Below, piece after piece: positions 22,961 through 34,028 of a stretch of 64,000 bases of DNA. Position 1 is the stretch's first letter, and every line of letters starts with the position of its first letter. Below the pieces are notes generated by a model, which saw only the letters and a program-made list of their open reading frames with translations, was not told the DNA's origin and did not search any database. The position numbers and the translations under genes are program-made. The stretch comes from Aphrocallistes beatrix (Eukaryota; Porifera; Hexactinellida; Sceptrulophora; Aphrocallistidae): the NCBI GenBank assembly GCA_963281255.1, contig OY725498.1:620001-684000 (forward strand), read 5' to 3'.

Positions 22961-24539
22961 ATGGGTAATACAGTACAAGCATCAAGGATAAGAAATTTTG
23001 ATAGAAGCTTCATTCTTTTTGGTAAGGGAAACAGTGGGAAAAGTACTTTGGCAAATCTACTCTTGGGGAGGGAGAAATTTCAAACTCACAAAAGAACTGA
23101 TGCATTCGGTCTCACTAGGGTGGTTCAGTCAGAAGAATTCACGGTAGATCCGAGAGTCATTTATGGGATAGAGTGCAGAGAAATGATTCCATTAAATGTA
23201 CAAATATTAGATCAACCTGGATGCAATGACAACAGTTTCAAACAAGAGAATTATTGCGAATTTTTGAAAGAATGCATCGCAAAGTCCAAAGGAGAATTTT
23301 CTGCAAATTTCCTCATAGTAATAAGCCTAACAAGTCAATTTTTCTCTCCTGAGGAAATACTCACAATTATGAACATAGCAGAAATTCTATCACACAGCAG
23401 CTACAGTTTCTTTCCTAACGCATCCATTGTATTCACACATGCAGACGAAGTTGATAAACATTTGAATAAAGAAAAGCTAGAACAAGAGCTCGAAAGGATT
23501 TTAGAGCAAGAAGATTTCGCAATGATTAAGGATTTGATTGCATTGGTGGAAGGAAGGTGTATATTTATTAATGGAACAAATAAATCGGAAGGAAACAGGA
23601 ATGAAATTCTCAGAGATCTCTTCACCCAAAGTAAACCCAATTTAAGAATTTACATAAATGGAAATAACGGATTCAAAGGAAGAGATATTAAACAGCTTTT
23701 ACGAATTAATCCCGATGTAACAAGCTTCAAGAACGATTCACTAAAATACGATATAGAATATCATTTCAATCCAGATCTCAATCTATTCAGAAGATATGAA
23801 CGAATGGATCTCGGAGAAGAAATAACTCTAGCATTGAGCAAACTGAGCGGAATCGGTAAAGGAGTGCCTGTTATGATCATACTGATCAGCCTAGAAGAAA
23901 TATTTAACAATGAAATGTATAGACTCATTCTTAACCTCCAAGAAACTTACATGCTTGATGAAGATATCCAAAAATGATTTCTGGAACTATGCTTGCATCC
24001 TTTTCAAGGTTCCTTGCGAAGATGAGAATTATTTAAAGATGAATCTGAATAGTAATCAGCTTCTAACGGATTTAGTTGGTAGAGTCAAATCGAGGTATAT
24101 TTCAGTGAGTAATGAGACCTCAAAAGAAGTATGCTCAGACAAAATTCTGAGCTTAGTAAAAAGAGTAAAGTTGGAGACAGAAGGGAAAACATACATTGAT
24201 GGAACTGTACTAGCGGAGATGCGAGAAATAATAAAGGAAGCAGCAAAACAAAGAAAATGTAAGGGGATGAGACAAATGTTAGATGGAATAAAGAATAAAG
24301 AATTAATACAGAATGGAATTCCGATCTTTAAACTCAAGAATGGTCCCCAAATAGCAGTCGCAGTAAATGAATTTTTCTGGAGTAGAAAATATATTTCGCC
24401 TCGCATCGGTTATTTCATTTTGAAAAATTTAAATCAACGCGCCAAAGCCAAGGAGTTCAAAGAAAAATATTCAAACCAAAAATTGTTGTCTACAGAAGAG
24501 TTTGCGGACTTTTGTCTGAAAGCGCTGAAGGAGATGTAA
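22961..24539 (+). pseudogene. A4: AIG1-like GTPase gene with one-base frameshift; myristoylation-type N-terminus
   Basis: The ATG at 22961 gives MGNTVQAS, a good N-myristoylation signal; the frame upstream opens only with TTG. G domain: P-loop GKGNSGKS (21-28), DQPG (84-87), THAD (159-162). The pseudo-GTPase domain follows (GNNGFKGRD). The frame stops at 23975-23977 within 'ccaaaaatga'. Homology resumes one frame over (NDFWNYACILF) and runs to 24539, ending with SPRIGYFILKNLN. Taking one A out of the five-A run gives an uninterrupted protein of 525 residues that aligns without gaps to A3 and A9. A homopolymer sequencing error is therefore as likely as true loss. AATAAA at 24714-24719. Confidence 0.8.
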
Positions 24540-26029
24540 CTTTTTGCTTCTTAATTTGTTATGTGTCAAAATATTTTACAAATTCATCTTGCTTAATTAA
24601 TAATACTAAGTAGTGCTATGTTGTGTTGTGTTGTGCTAAAGCTGTCTTAAATATTATGTATTCTAGAGATCTTAATAGTGTACATATCTATCATAATGTT
24701 CAATAGTGATGTGAATAAATATAGTTTTATCTTTATTAAGGACTGATTTTTGATTTTACGTCTGGCTTGTAGAAATACTGGTTGCAGTATATATAATTGG
24801 GCTTTAGAAGTTTGTTTCCATAAAGACAAAGGTTGTCATCATTTCAATGTTGTCCAAATCTACTAAGTACACTCTCCCCCTAAGGTTCTTGCTAGCTTGC
24901 TACTTCTTTTAAAGTTTTAATATTTACAGTAATTCCCCTCTTGAGTTTAAAGGCTAATTAATAGTGACTCGAAATTTTTATGTAACTATAGATTGAATAT
25001 TATGATGCCCAAAAGGGTATTAGCTACATTTCGATATTACACAAAAAGAGTGTCTTAAAATGTTTAATATATAATATTGTACATTATAAGCTACATTTGA
25101 CCAAGATGACATAATGATATGATAAAAGGGAGTTCAAATATGCATTTGGGGGTATATTTCATCAAGCACACTGATATTTGACAGAAAGAGACCCCATGAC
25201 CAAATCTGTAAGAGCTTATGTTTTGTCAAGCTTAATTAGTTTACAAGCGTTGATAATACGTATAGTGGTAGATACAATACATTTATACTTGTCAATGTAC
25301 GCGTAGTTGTATTTGGTTAATCGTGTAACAGTGATCAGAGATACTCCATTATAACATGATATGTTATCTGATCACCTCATAGCATGAGAAGAAACATAAT
25401 TTAGTAGGATTGAATGATAATGTAATTCAATATTATGCATATGTTTAGTAGGTATTGATTTTCTCAGTCTTCTCAGAAAATTACAACTTAAACTCTCTAA
25501 AAATCTAAAAGGTTATGGGCCAAACTGTATAACTCTCGACGATCTGTAATTTGGTCTAAAACATTATATAACAATTTAAAATACTGTCAACTGTAAAGAG
25601 GAAGTCCTTTGAGCATTGATTTAACATTATAAGCGAGGTTTAAAATTTGCACTGATAATGCTACAAATAAACAAAATCCTTTTATTATAACCAGTTATAA
25701 TATATTTTTGATGCAGACTTGGTTATGATAGAGTTAGTTTCTTCGAAGTTAGAGCGATATGTTCAAGGCTTTATAAGTACATAGGCTATACAACAGTAGT
25801 CAGATCATGGCATGACTAATTTGATTGTAAATTAAGTGAAAATTCTTTGACTTTTTTATTCTTCTTCTGTCTTTTGTCATTCCATATTCGTGAGGGAGGA
25901 TAACAATTGGTGGGCCCATATAAAATACTAATTACCCAAAGGCTACTGACGACTTAAACATTTTAATTACTATTCACTTAAGCTATTTTGTAGTGACAAG
26001 AATTGTATCACGTATTTGAATAAAAGAAT
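24540..26029. other. A4-A5 intergenic region with the shared upstream block
   Basis: Carries the third copy (25340-25690) of the conserved non-coding block described at 10960. From about 25720 the sequence resembles the 110 bases before A3 ('ggttatgatagagtt', then 'ttgtagtgacaagaat'). No gene seen. Confidence 0.55.
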
Positions 26030-27639
26030 ATGGCTACTTTCAATTCACTATTTGGGAGACTAAATATATTTGCTATTCAATCAAAGGAAGAAAGAAATTT
26101 TGACAGAAGTTTTATATTAATTGGAAAAGGAAGTGGAGGTAAAAGCACTCTAGGTAACTTGCTTTTAGGAAATGGGCTTTTTGAAGAACACGAGAAGGTT
26201 GACGCATTTCTACTTACACACAAAGTTCAGTCTGGTGATTGCAGTATTGAATCATGTGAAGTTTATGATCTAAATGGATTTCCGAATGAAATGTTAAATT
26301 TCCAAGTACTCGATCAACCTGGATTAAATAGTCACGATTTTACTCAAGAACACGATTGCACTTTTCTAAAACAATGCATTGCAGAGGCTAAAGCTGAGAT
26401 GACTGCGTCTTTTCTTATTGTTATCAGCCTTAATTCAAAATATTTTAATTCAGAAGAGCTGCTAACGATTCTAAATTTCGCTGAAATTCTATCTGATAGT
26501 GCGTATAGTTTCTTTGCAAATGCCATTGTAGTGTTCACTCATGGAGATGAAGTTGTTTGCGAGATGAATCAAGATAAACTTAAGAAGAAGTACTTCAAAC
26601 TAAATTGAAAAGAGAAGGATATGAAAGCGTTCAAGATTTGATAGATTTGGTGGGTGGGAGGTATATTTTCGTAAACGCAGTAGATAGAAGTTCAATTAAC
26701 AGAACTAATACTTTAAAGACACTTTTCGAGCTAACCAGACCTAAATTAAACCTGTACATTCACGGAAATAACGCATTTAAAGGAGACGAATTGAAAGTCT
26801 TATTAGGAGAAAATGAAGGAACTAAAAGTTTCGGAAGGAAATTACTTAAGTATGATGTAGAATATTATATTTATCCCGACCTAAATCTGTTTAAAAAATC
26901 AGAAGTGAAGGAAATTGAAGAAAAGGTTGTAAAAGTACTAGAAAATTTGAGTAGAATTAGTAATGGAATATCAGCAATAATATTATTGATTAATTTAGAA
27001 GAACTTTTCAACATTGAAATGTACGATCTTATTGTCAGTATTTTTAAAGCGTACAATCTTGGTGGAGCATTCCAAACTATTTTCTGGAACTATGTATGCA
27101 TAATGTTTCGTGTACCAATCGATAGCGAAGAATTCGTAAGAAAGAATGTGGAGGGTAATAGGTTATTGAAATCATTGACTCTAAAGGTAAATTATAGATA
27201 CGCTTGGGTAACAGAGATAATGTCCCCTGAGGAATGTTCTAGAAAATTAACTGACTTGGCTAGGAGAGTCCAGCAAGATACAGAAGGGAAATCCTACACT
27301 GATAGAGTTGTGTTGGAGGGGATGACCAAGTTGATTGAGGGATCTACTAAACTTAGAAAAAGTAGGAATAAGGAACAGATGGGTGCTGGAATACAAGATT
27401 TAGACCTACGTAGAGAGGTTCCGTTCTATCAGGGAGGGCCAAACAATAGAGTGTTAGTGAATTCTAACAATTTTTTCTGGGATAAAGAATCAATATCGCC
27501 TCAAATCGGTTATTATATCTTGAAGGGCATAAATACTGACCTCGCTGAAGCATTCCAGGAGAAATATCCCTATAAAGGGAAGAAAATTCCCACAGAAGAA
27601 TACTCAGCATTCTGCCTTCAGTTAATAAAGAAAATATGA
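26030..27639 (+). pseudogene. A5: AIG1-like GTPase gene with a frameshift in the G domain
   Basis: ATG at 26030. The first frame encodes P-loop GKGSGGKS, DQPG and THGD, then stops at 26606-26608. The second frame picks up at about 26605 and continues to 27639 with the rest of the G domain, the pseudo-GTPase domain (GNNAFKGDE) and the C-terminal module (SPQIGYYILKGIN). Against A1, the stretch from 'caagata' to 'gtactt' near 26590 has two extra bases. Otherwise the gene is intact and very close to A1, with which it shares flanking sequence as part of the A1-A2/A5-A6 block duplication. Expression as a truncated G domain is possible. Confidence 0.8.
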
Positions 27640-27956
27640 GTATTTCGCTAGTGTTAATTAATTAAGCTTTAGAGCATCTAGCTTAGTTTGTACAGGATTT
27701 ACTGTCGACTAATTATTAATCAGGTTTTGTATTCAAGATATACAAATGATGAGTGAGTTCTTTATTTATGTATGTGTAATTGTTGTTAACTATCTTAAAT
27801 CTTGCTAAAAATCTTATAATTGGGAGATGTCCACACTCTTTTATGTAAAGTTATCTTCACTTATCTAATGAGTGGCGCTATCTTGTACCCCCAATAGCCA
27901 TTGTATTGAATCATAGCAAGTATTATGGTCAATATCCTATGTTCTAATATAAGATA

Positions 27957-28140
27957 CAGTCAGGATCGCTTATTATGAACCACCTGGGGACCAAAAAATA
28001 TTTCATAATAGAGATATTTCATGTTAAGCGAACTTGTTTCAATACAAATCCAATCTAGAAAATGAAATTAGGAGCTGGAGGTTAGTTCATAATAAATGAA
28101 TGTTCATATTAAGTGGGTTCATAATAAGCGACCCTGACTG
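27957..28140. mobile_element. 184-bp MITE (Tc1/mariner- or pogo-like, TA target)
   Basis: Inverted ends of about 24 bases: CAGTCAGGATCGCTTATTAT on the left and its near-perfect complement at the right (ending CCCTGACTG), flanked by TA on both sides. No coding capacity. A related right end (AAGCGACCCTGACTG) is seen at 43573-43587. Confidence 0.85.
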
Positions 28141-28481
28141 TATATCTATTTAAATTAGCACCATCATCAAAATTACTCCCTACATTCATTTATCTAATCA
28201 ATGTTTTCTATAAAGAATTTGAGAAAATCATCAATACATATTTACAAACACATCACGTATACAGTAAGTTCTCTTTTTGGCTCCTTAATTAATGGATAAA
28301 ATAGTATAGACAAGCCTATCGATTATTTACTGTTTTACAATAATCCAACTGGTGTCAATTTACCATTGGTAGACAATAAGAGAGAATATTCTATATCTTA
28401 AATATTAGATAAACTATTATTAGAATGCAATTTTGGAATTTTGATATTCCGTCCATTTTATCGAATATTACTTTTAAAATA

Positions 28482-28549
28482 ATCCTTACTATTAAAACTC
28501 GATTAATATACGTACGTATATATATTAATCGAGTTTTAATAGTAAGGAT
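28482..28549. repeat. 68-base hairpin made of two facing terminal repeats
   Basis: ATCCTTACTATTAAAACTCG... is followed, after a short ATACGT-rich loop, by its complement ending ...TTTTAATAGTAAGGAT. These are the same ends that bound the repeat family at 50861-51778, 52340, 53460 and 63577. It looks like an element reduced to its two ends. Confidence 0.85.
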
Positions 28550-28670
28550 ATGCTAAATTTTTAATGCCATTTCTGTGTATGTATACTTAAGTTAATAAAA
28601 TGGGGCTTAATCATTAGGTTTGAGTCAAGAAACTTCCCATTTCTTATAGAAGACTTAATATTAGCAAAAC

Positions 28671-30248
28671 ATGGCAGTACTTCTGAGTAGATCTGGAACA
28701 GTTAAAGTCAAAGATTGCGATCGAACCTTCATCCTATTCGGAAAAAGTAACAGCGGAAAGAGTGCCTTAGGGAACTTATTATTGGGGTCACACGCCACGA
28801 CACATTTCAGCACCCATCCACTACATGAGCCATCAGGACACACTAAGAAGATGCAGTCAGGAGAATCTGAGATAGATGCTAGGATAGTGTACGGAGAAGG
28901 ATATACTGGACATAACAGAGTGAAGATCCAAGTTATAGACCAGCCTGGTTGTAATGATAACGATCACGCCATATTCTCTAACCAATGCCTTGAAATGTCC
29001 AAATCAAAAATAAAAACTACATTCCTGATTGTCATCAACCTCACTTCAAGGTATTTCTCTCAAGACGAGTTCCTATCAGTCATGAGAATGGCCGAAATTC
29101 TCTCAGAAAACAAACATTGCTTCTTCTCGAATGCGATTATAGTATCTACCCATGCTGACATACTCGACAAACATCTGAGGAAAGATAAACTGAAAGAAAT
29201 CGTCCATCAGAGGTTACAGCGAGAAGACTTCGGCTACATCCAGGCGCTGTTGGATCTAGTGGACCACAGGTACATGTTCGTAAACGCAGTGAATAATGGG
29301 GAAGTGAACAGGGGTGACACCTTGGAGGAACTCTTTCAGTTAACCAAACCCACTTTGAACGTCTGTATTGATGGGAATACAGGATTTATTGGGCGTGATC
29401 TCAAACTATTACTGAGGAGTGAACCTACTATTAATAATATCAGGAAAGATACAGCAATTTATGATGTAGAATATCATTTTAATCCAGAACCTAATCCGAT
29501 TACACGAGATGACATCAAGCTTATGAAAGGGAAAATCACTAACGCACTCGACAAGCTAGCCAAGATCAGTAACGGAATATCAGCAATCGTGATACTGATT
29601 AACCTAGAAGAGAATTTCAGAGAAGAAATATACAATCACATCCTCAATCTTCCTGATGCATACAGCCTTGGTGATAAGTCAAAGCAGCATTTCTGGGACT
29701 TTGCTTGCATCGTATTTAAAGTTGGAACCGACAGTAAGGACTACGTCAGACGAGAGATTGATGTTAACCTTCGACTCAAGAACCTAGACAAATTGGTACA
29801 GTCAAGATACTGTTGGATCACGGACAGGACATATCCAGAAGAATGCAATGAGAAGTTAGGGAACCTGGTTAATGAGGTTACCTCGTACAATCATTGGAAG
29901 ACATTCACTGATAGCACTGTAGTGACAGAGATGAGGGAGAATAAACAGGAATGGTTCACTCTCAAGTATTCATATGATGTAAGAATACAGCCTGGAGTGC
30001 AATCGGCAAATGCATCCACAGATGGAGCTATGTCCTGTGACATTCTTTCACTTAAAAACGAGCTGCTCTCTATCAATCACATATTCTGGGGTAAAGAGAA
30101 CACCCAGATATCTGCACTAATCGGCTATTTCATTTGGAAAAATATTGATACAGAAATAGCTAAAAGATGGAAAAGGAAGTATCCCATTTATCATATTGCT
30201 AAGGAAGATTGCGTAGATTTCTTCCTTAAAGCGTTTAAAACAATTTGA
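28671..30248 (+). CDS. A6: AIG1/GIMAP-like GTPase, near-identical duplicate of A2
   Basis: Single exon, 525 residues, ATG at 28671 preceded by 'attagcaaaac'. Domains as in A2: P-loop GKSNSGKS (24-31), DQPG (90-93), THAD (160-163), then the pseudo-GTPase domain from about 229 and the C-terminal module (SALIGYFIWKNID). It is intact, unlike its neighbours A5 and A7. Most A2/A6 differences are single substitutions, indicating a recent duplication or conversion between the copies. Soluble by sequence. Confidence 0.92.
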   Translation: MAVLLSRSGTVKVKDCDRTFILFGKSNSGKSALGNLLLGSHATTHFSTHPLHEPSGHTKKMQSGESEIDARIVYGEGYTGHNRVKIQVIDQPGCNDNDHAIFSNQCLEMSKSKIKTTFLIVINLTSRYFSQDEFLSVMRMAEILSENKHCFFSNAIIVSTHADILDKHLRKDKLKEIVHQRLQREDFGYIQALLDLVDHRYMFVNAVNNGEVNRGDTLEELFQLTKPTLNVCIDGNTGFIGRDLKLLLRSEPTINNIRKDTAIYDVEYHFNPEPNPITRDDIKLMKGKITNALDKLAKISNGISAIVILINLEENFREEIYNHILNLPDAYSLGDKSKQHFWDFACIVFKVGTDSKDYVRREIDVNLRLKNLDKLVQSRYCWITDRTYPEECNEKLGNLVNEVTSYNHWKTFTDSTVVTEMRENKQEWFTLKYSYDVRIQPGVQSANASTDGAMSCDILSLKNELLSINHIFWGKENTQISALIGYFIWKNIDTEIAKRWKRKYPIYHIAKEDCVDFFLKAFKTI

Positions 30249-31069
30249 TTTGACTAAATACTTTTAGAATCTTAGCATACGATATACATATTGTATTTGT
30301 AAATACTCCCCCTCTGTACCTGCAGTTATATGATTGCTCAAGTTTTAATTGTTATCCATTGTCTAAACAAATTGATGCAAATTTATCCAAAATCATAGGA
30401 AACTACGTACTAATGAAACCAAATATGCATAGTTGAGTATAAGCAGATGCTTGGAAAATTTAGTTTGATATCTTCTATAGTTTATTTGAAAATGAAGACA
30501 AATAACGCAGCTATATTCATAACCTTTTCCAAACTTTTAAGATTACTTTAAGACTCAATACAATGTGAATAAAGATGAAGTTTAAGATTTTATAGGATTG
30601 TAAATATTACAAATAATTGATGAGATTGATGCATTCAACTGCAGTTGGAATAATATCTCGAATCAAATTTATCAAGTACTAAAGTACTAAGTTAATTTAC
30701 TAATCAACTATTTATTTATACTTTAGATTAGATTAGCTTTTGACAGGATTCTCTCTAAACAACAGATCAATTATCCCAACCAAATGACAGAAAGAGGGTT
30801 TGGTAACTGAGGTTCTATGGTTTAACTGAGGATGAATACTGGATAACTCGCTCCAAAACGAACTTGGCTCATATATCCGTCGCTTGAAATGAATTCATTA
30901 AAATTTGAATGCAAGTATAGGCTTAATGTTCCGGGGTAGATCATAAACTACCGTCCCCTTAGACTTATGCATAAAGGTTTGCACTCTAGATTTAAAGTGG
31001 GCCAGCCATAGTCTCAAAATTTCATCTCCTGTACAATATCATTGAAATTATTGAAATGATTACACCATA

Positions 31070-31575
31070 TACACCAAAGGGACAAAGGTATTTGAAAAAA
31101 ATCATTATTTTACATACAAATTGTACTAAAATGGGTCTATTCATGAAGAGGGTTACTTCTAAACGGTATGGGGTACAGCTGATCGGATTCCAGATTCGAA
31201 TAATACACATTGGAACTAGTCAGAGTTGAATTTTTCTAATTAATCATTCATTCCTAACTTTTTGTAATTATCAATCAGTGCTACCTTATGCCACACACGT
31301 CCATTTTAACCACAAAACATTATGGCAATGAATCACCTATTGTTGCTCAGGCTGATAAGATTAGTCATTGAGTTTAATAATTTATTAGATATCAACTATT
31401 ACTAATTATGTTAACGGATTACTTATATGTCGGCCACCGACATATAAGTAATCCGTTATGTTAAACAATAACGTATGTGTAGATTTCGAATCTGAAATTT
31501 TTATTATCTCTTCGAATCTGAACGTATTGATTGCCTTTTATGAAAAAATCCAAATTAAAATTATTTGTATGGGAA
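31070..31575. mobile_element. Diverged copy of the 52948 MITE family, right end worn
   Basis: Shares with 52948-53425 the 'actaaaatgggtctattcat' stretch, a 'ttatcaatca(g/c)tgc' stretch, 'actattactaatt', and the 'gatttcgaatct' and 'ctatttgtatggg'-like end. The left end (GGGACAAAGGTATTTG) is the counterpart of TGGACAAAAGTATTTG. It abuts the A7 start region. Confidence 0.65.
31412..31458. repeat. Perfect 22-bp inverted repeat with three-base loop
   Basis: TAACGGATTACTTATATGTCGG, then CCA, then its exact complement. It lies within the MITE copy as an insertion relative to the copy at 52948. Confidence 0.95.
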
Positions 31576-31620
31576 AGAATCAAGCGTTCAATCTCAAATA
31601 TCAATTCATTGACTAGATTT

Positions 31621-33201
31621 ATGGCTAAATTCGTTTCAAAAGCTAAAGCAGCAAAAGAAAGAAATTTTGACCGAAGTTTTGTTCTACAAAAGTACTCTAG
31701 GAATCTCCTTTTGGGCGGGAAATGTTTCAAAGAACATAAATGTCACGAGGGAGCTCTTATGACAAGCCAAGTTCACAGTGATGAGTGCAAAATCGAGGCG
31801 CATCAGATATATACATGTGAAGATAAAAAAGAAATACTAAAAATCCAAATAATCGATCAGCCCGGTTCAAACAGCAGTGAATTAACTCAAGAAAAATATT
31901 GTGAATTTCTAAAGCAATGCATTGCAATGTCCAAAGCAGAAATGTCAGCTACTTTTCTTATTATCATTGACCTCGATAAATCCCGTTGCACTGCAGGATA
32001 ATTAATTACGATTTTAAACCTCGCTGATATTCTATCTGATAGCAACTACAGTTTTTTCCCTAATGCGATTATAGTCTTTACACACGCAGACAAATTTAGT
32101 AAAAACATGAATAAAGAAAATCTCGAAGGAATCCTCAAGAAAAAATTGCAAAAAGAAGAATTTGCAGGAATCCAAGATTTGATGGATTTGGTAGATGATA
32201 GACACGTATTTATCAACGGAACTGATTCAAGTGAATTAACCAGATATGCGATTCTGAAGACACTCTTCGAATTATCGAGATGTAGTTTAACTGTATACAT
32301 TAACGGAAACAACGGATTCAGAGGAAATGAGTTAAAACAAATGCTAGAAGAAGATCCAGATGATAAAAATGTTTATTTCCAAAAGAAATTACTCAGATAT
32401 GATCTAGATTATCACTTTAACCCAGATCTAAACCTGTTTAGGAAGTTTGAAACTAAACTATTAGACAAAGGAATTGTAGATGCATTGTACAATCTAAGAG
32501 GTATTAGTACAGGAATAGAAACAATGGTGTTGCTGATAAGTATTGAAGAAATGTTTAATAGGGAAATCTATAATCTGATCATTAATCTTCCAAATACTTC
32601 CATGCTCGGTGAAGAATTTAGAAGCAATTTCTGGGACTATGGTTGTATACTGTTTAAGGTTGCAAATGACAAGGAAAATTTCGTGAAAAAAAATGTTGAA
32701 AAGAATAAAATGCTGAAAGAAATAGTGGCAAAGGTTAACTATAGATATGGTTGGGTGACATCTGAAACAACTGAAGATGAATGTTCAAAGAGAATTTTGG
32801 AATTGGTTAAGAAGGTAAAATTCGAATCAGAAGGAAAAGCGTATACTGACAACTTCATACTAGCGGATATGAGGCAATGTATTAAAGAAGCGACTGATCT
32901 AAACATGAAAGCCAAAGATGATGATAAGATGGTTGACGATATAAAGAATGAACGGATCAAAGAGGATTTGCCATTCTACAACTTTAAAGAAGGTGATAAA
33001 TCTAAAGTGTGGATTAAGTGTAACGACCTTTTCATGAAAAAAGACGAAATTTTAATGGTGAAGGGATATTTCATCTTGAAAAATATAAACTCCGATATTG
33101 CTAAAAAATTCAGAGAAGAGTACGAAGACAAAAAACAGAAAACCATTCCTAATGAAGAGTATGCAACTTATTGCGTTAAAGCGTTAGCAACTCAGTCATA
33201 A
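31621..33201 (+). pseudogene. A7: AIG1-like GTPase pseudogene lacking its P-loop
   Basis: ATG at 31621 (MAKFVSK). The frame is the same up to 33201, broken by one in-frame TAA at 31999-32001, where paralogues have a Glu/Lys codon before the LLTILNLAEIL helix. Near 31680 the P-loop codons are deleted: the sequence goes from RSFVL straight to a shifted remnant of KSTLGN, and a second small loss restores the frame at NLLLGG. DQPG and THAD are kept. The downstream pseudo-GTPase domain (GNNGFRGNE) and the C-terminal module (VKGYFILKNIN) are well preserved. ATG codons after the stop (such as 32107) could give a C-terminal protein. The P-loop loss makes GTP binding by the first domain impossible. 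Confidence 0.82.
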
Positions 33202-34028
33202 TAAGGTTTGTCATTGAAAAGGATTTCAAGATGTAAACTTGACTTTATAAATGTTAAAGGTAGAGGTTGCTATTGTTGTATATACATAAAGAGACAATTT
33301 TATTTGCTCATCCTTCTCAAAACTTGATTTTATATATATTAATTGATATACAAGTCCGATAGGGGATGTATAACTGACCTGATCACAAGACCAGTTCTGA
33401 TTTATTAATTTCCTTCATCCATGCAGTATGTACCGCGACAAAATTTGGCCTATTGTAGGACTAACTCATGCAATGATTGCAACCTTAATAAATGATTCAG
33501 GACTGGTACTGGTGTGCATATATAATGTAAAATCATTTATTAATTATTCATATTTGGAACCACTTAGCTGTTATGAAACATTGTTTTTACAAAAAATATA
33601 CTTAACAAGGTATTTAATGCATGACTATAATCTAAGATGCAGTAACAAAATGCCACAAGCATCATTTTGGATGTGGGATAGGTGCATTCATCATTATCTA
33701 TGACATTAATCAAATGTATTCTTTAATAAATGTAGCCAAAGATTCATTTAATATTTGTCGATATTACTGAATAAATATCTGATATTGTAATAGAACCGGT
33801 TTAGAATAAATTTGGTCATACAGTCACTCCGCTTAATATGACTACTGCTTAATCGGACCTTTTTTGGAAGGATCGGAGTATTTCTCATACATAGAAATTT
33901 ATATAAAATATTATATATTTAGCTTAAAGTTCTTGGCTTAATCGGGTAAAAATCTCTTCTAACCAATGTAGTCCTATTAGGTTAAGTCGATTTTATTTAT
34001 CATAATATTTTGCAAGAGAAATAGCAAT
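33202..34028. other. A7-B3 intergenic spacer
   Basis: No convincing gene. Around 33826-33955 there are CAGTCACTCCGCTTAATATG and GCTTAATCGG stretches resembling worn ends of a Tigger-like element. A 91-codon open frame at 33428 has no recognisable features. Confidence 0.4.

Larger units (their letters stand above)
27640..28670. other. A5-A6 intergenic spacer
   Basis: Paralogous to the A1-A2 spacer (4141-4820) but longer because of two insertions: the 184-bp inverted-repeat element at 27957-28140 and the 68-base hairpin at 28482-28549. Confidence 0.6.
30249..31620. other. A6-A7 spacer with MITE remnant
   Basis: Non-coding. From about 31070 to 31575 it matches the 478-bp mariner-type MITE at 52948 and includes a 22-bp perfect hairpin not present in that copy. 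An open frame that enters A7 from 31531 begins in this repeat and is not considered coding. Confidence 0.55.

Noticed and set aside
31531-31620. Upstream extension of the A7 frame
   Set aside because: Derived from a MITE copy; homology to A proteins begins at MAKF (31621).
33428-33703. 91-codon plus-strand frame
   Set aside because: No family resemblance, lies between genes near a worn repeat; could not be supported.
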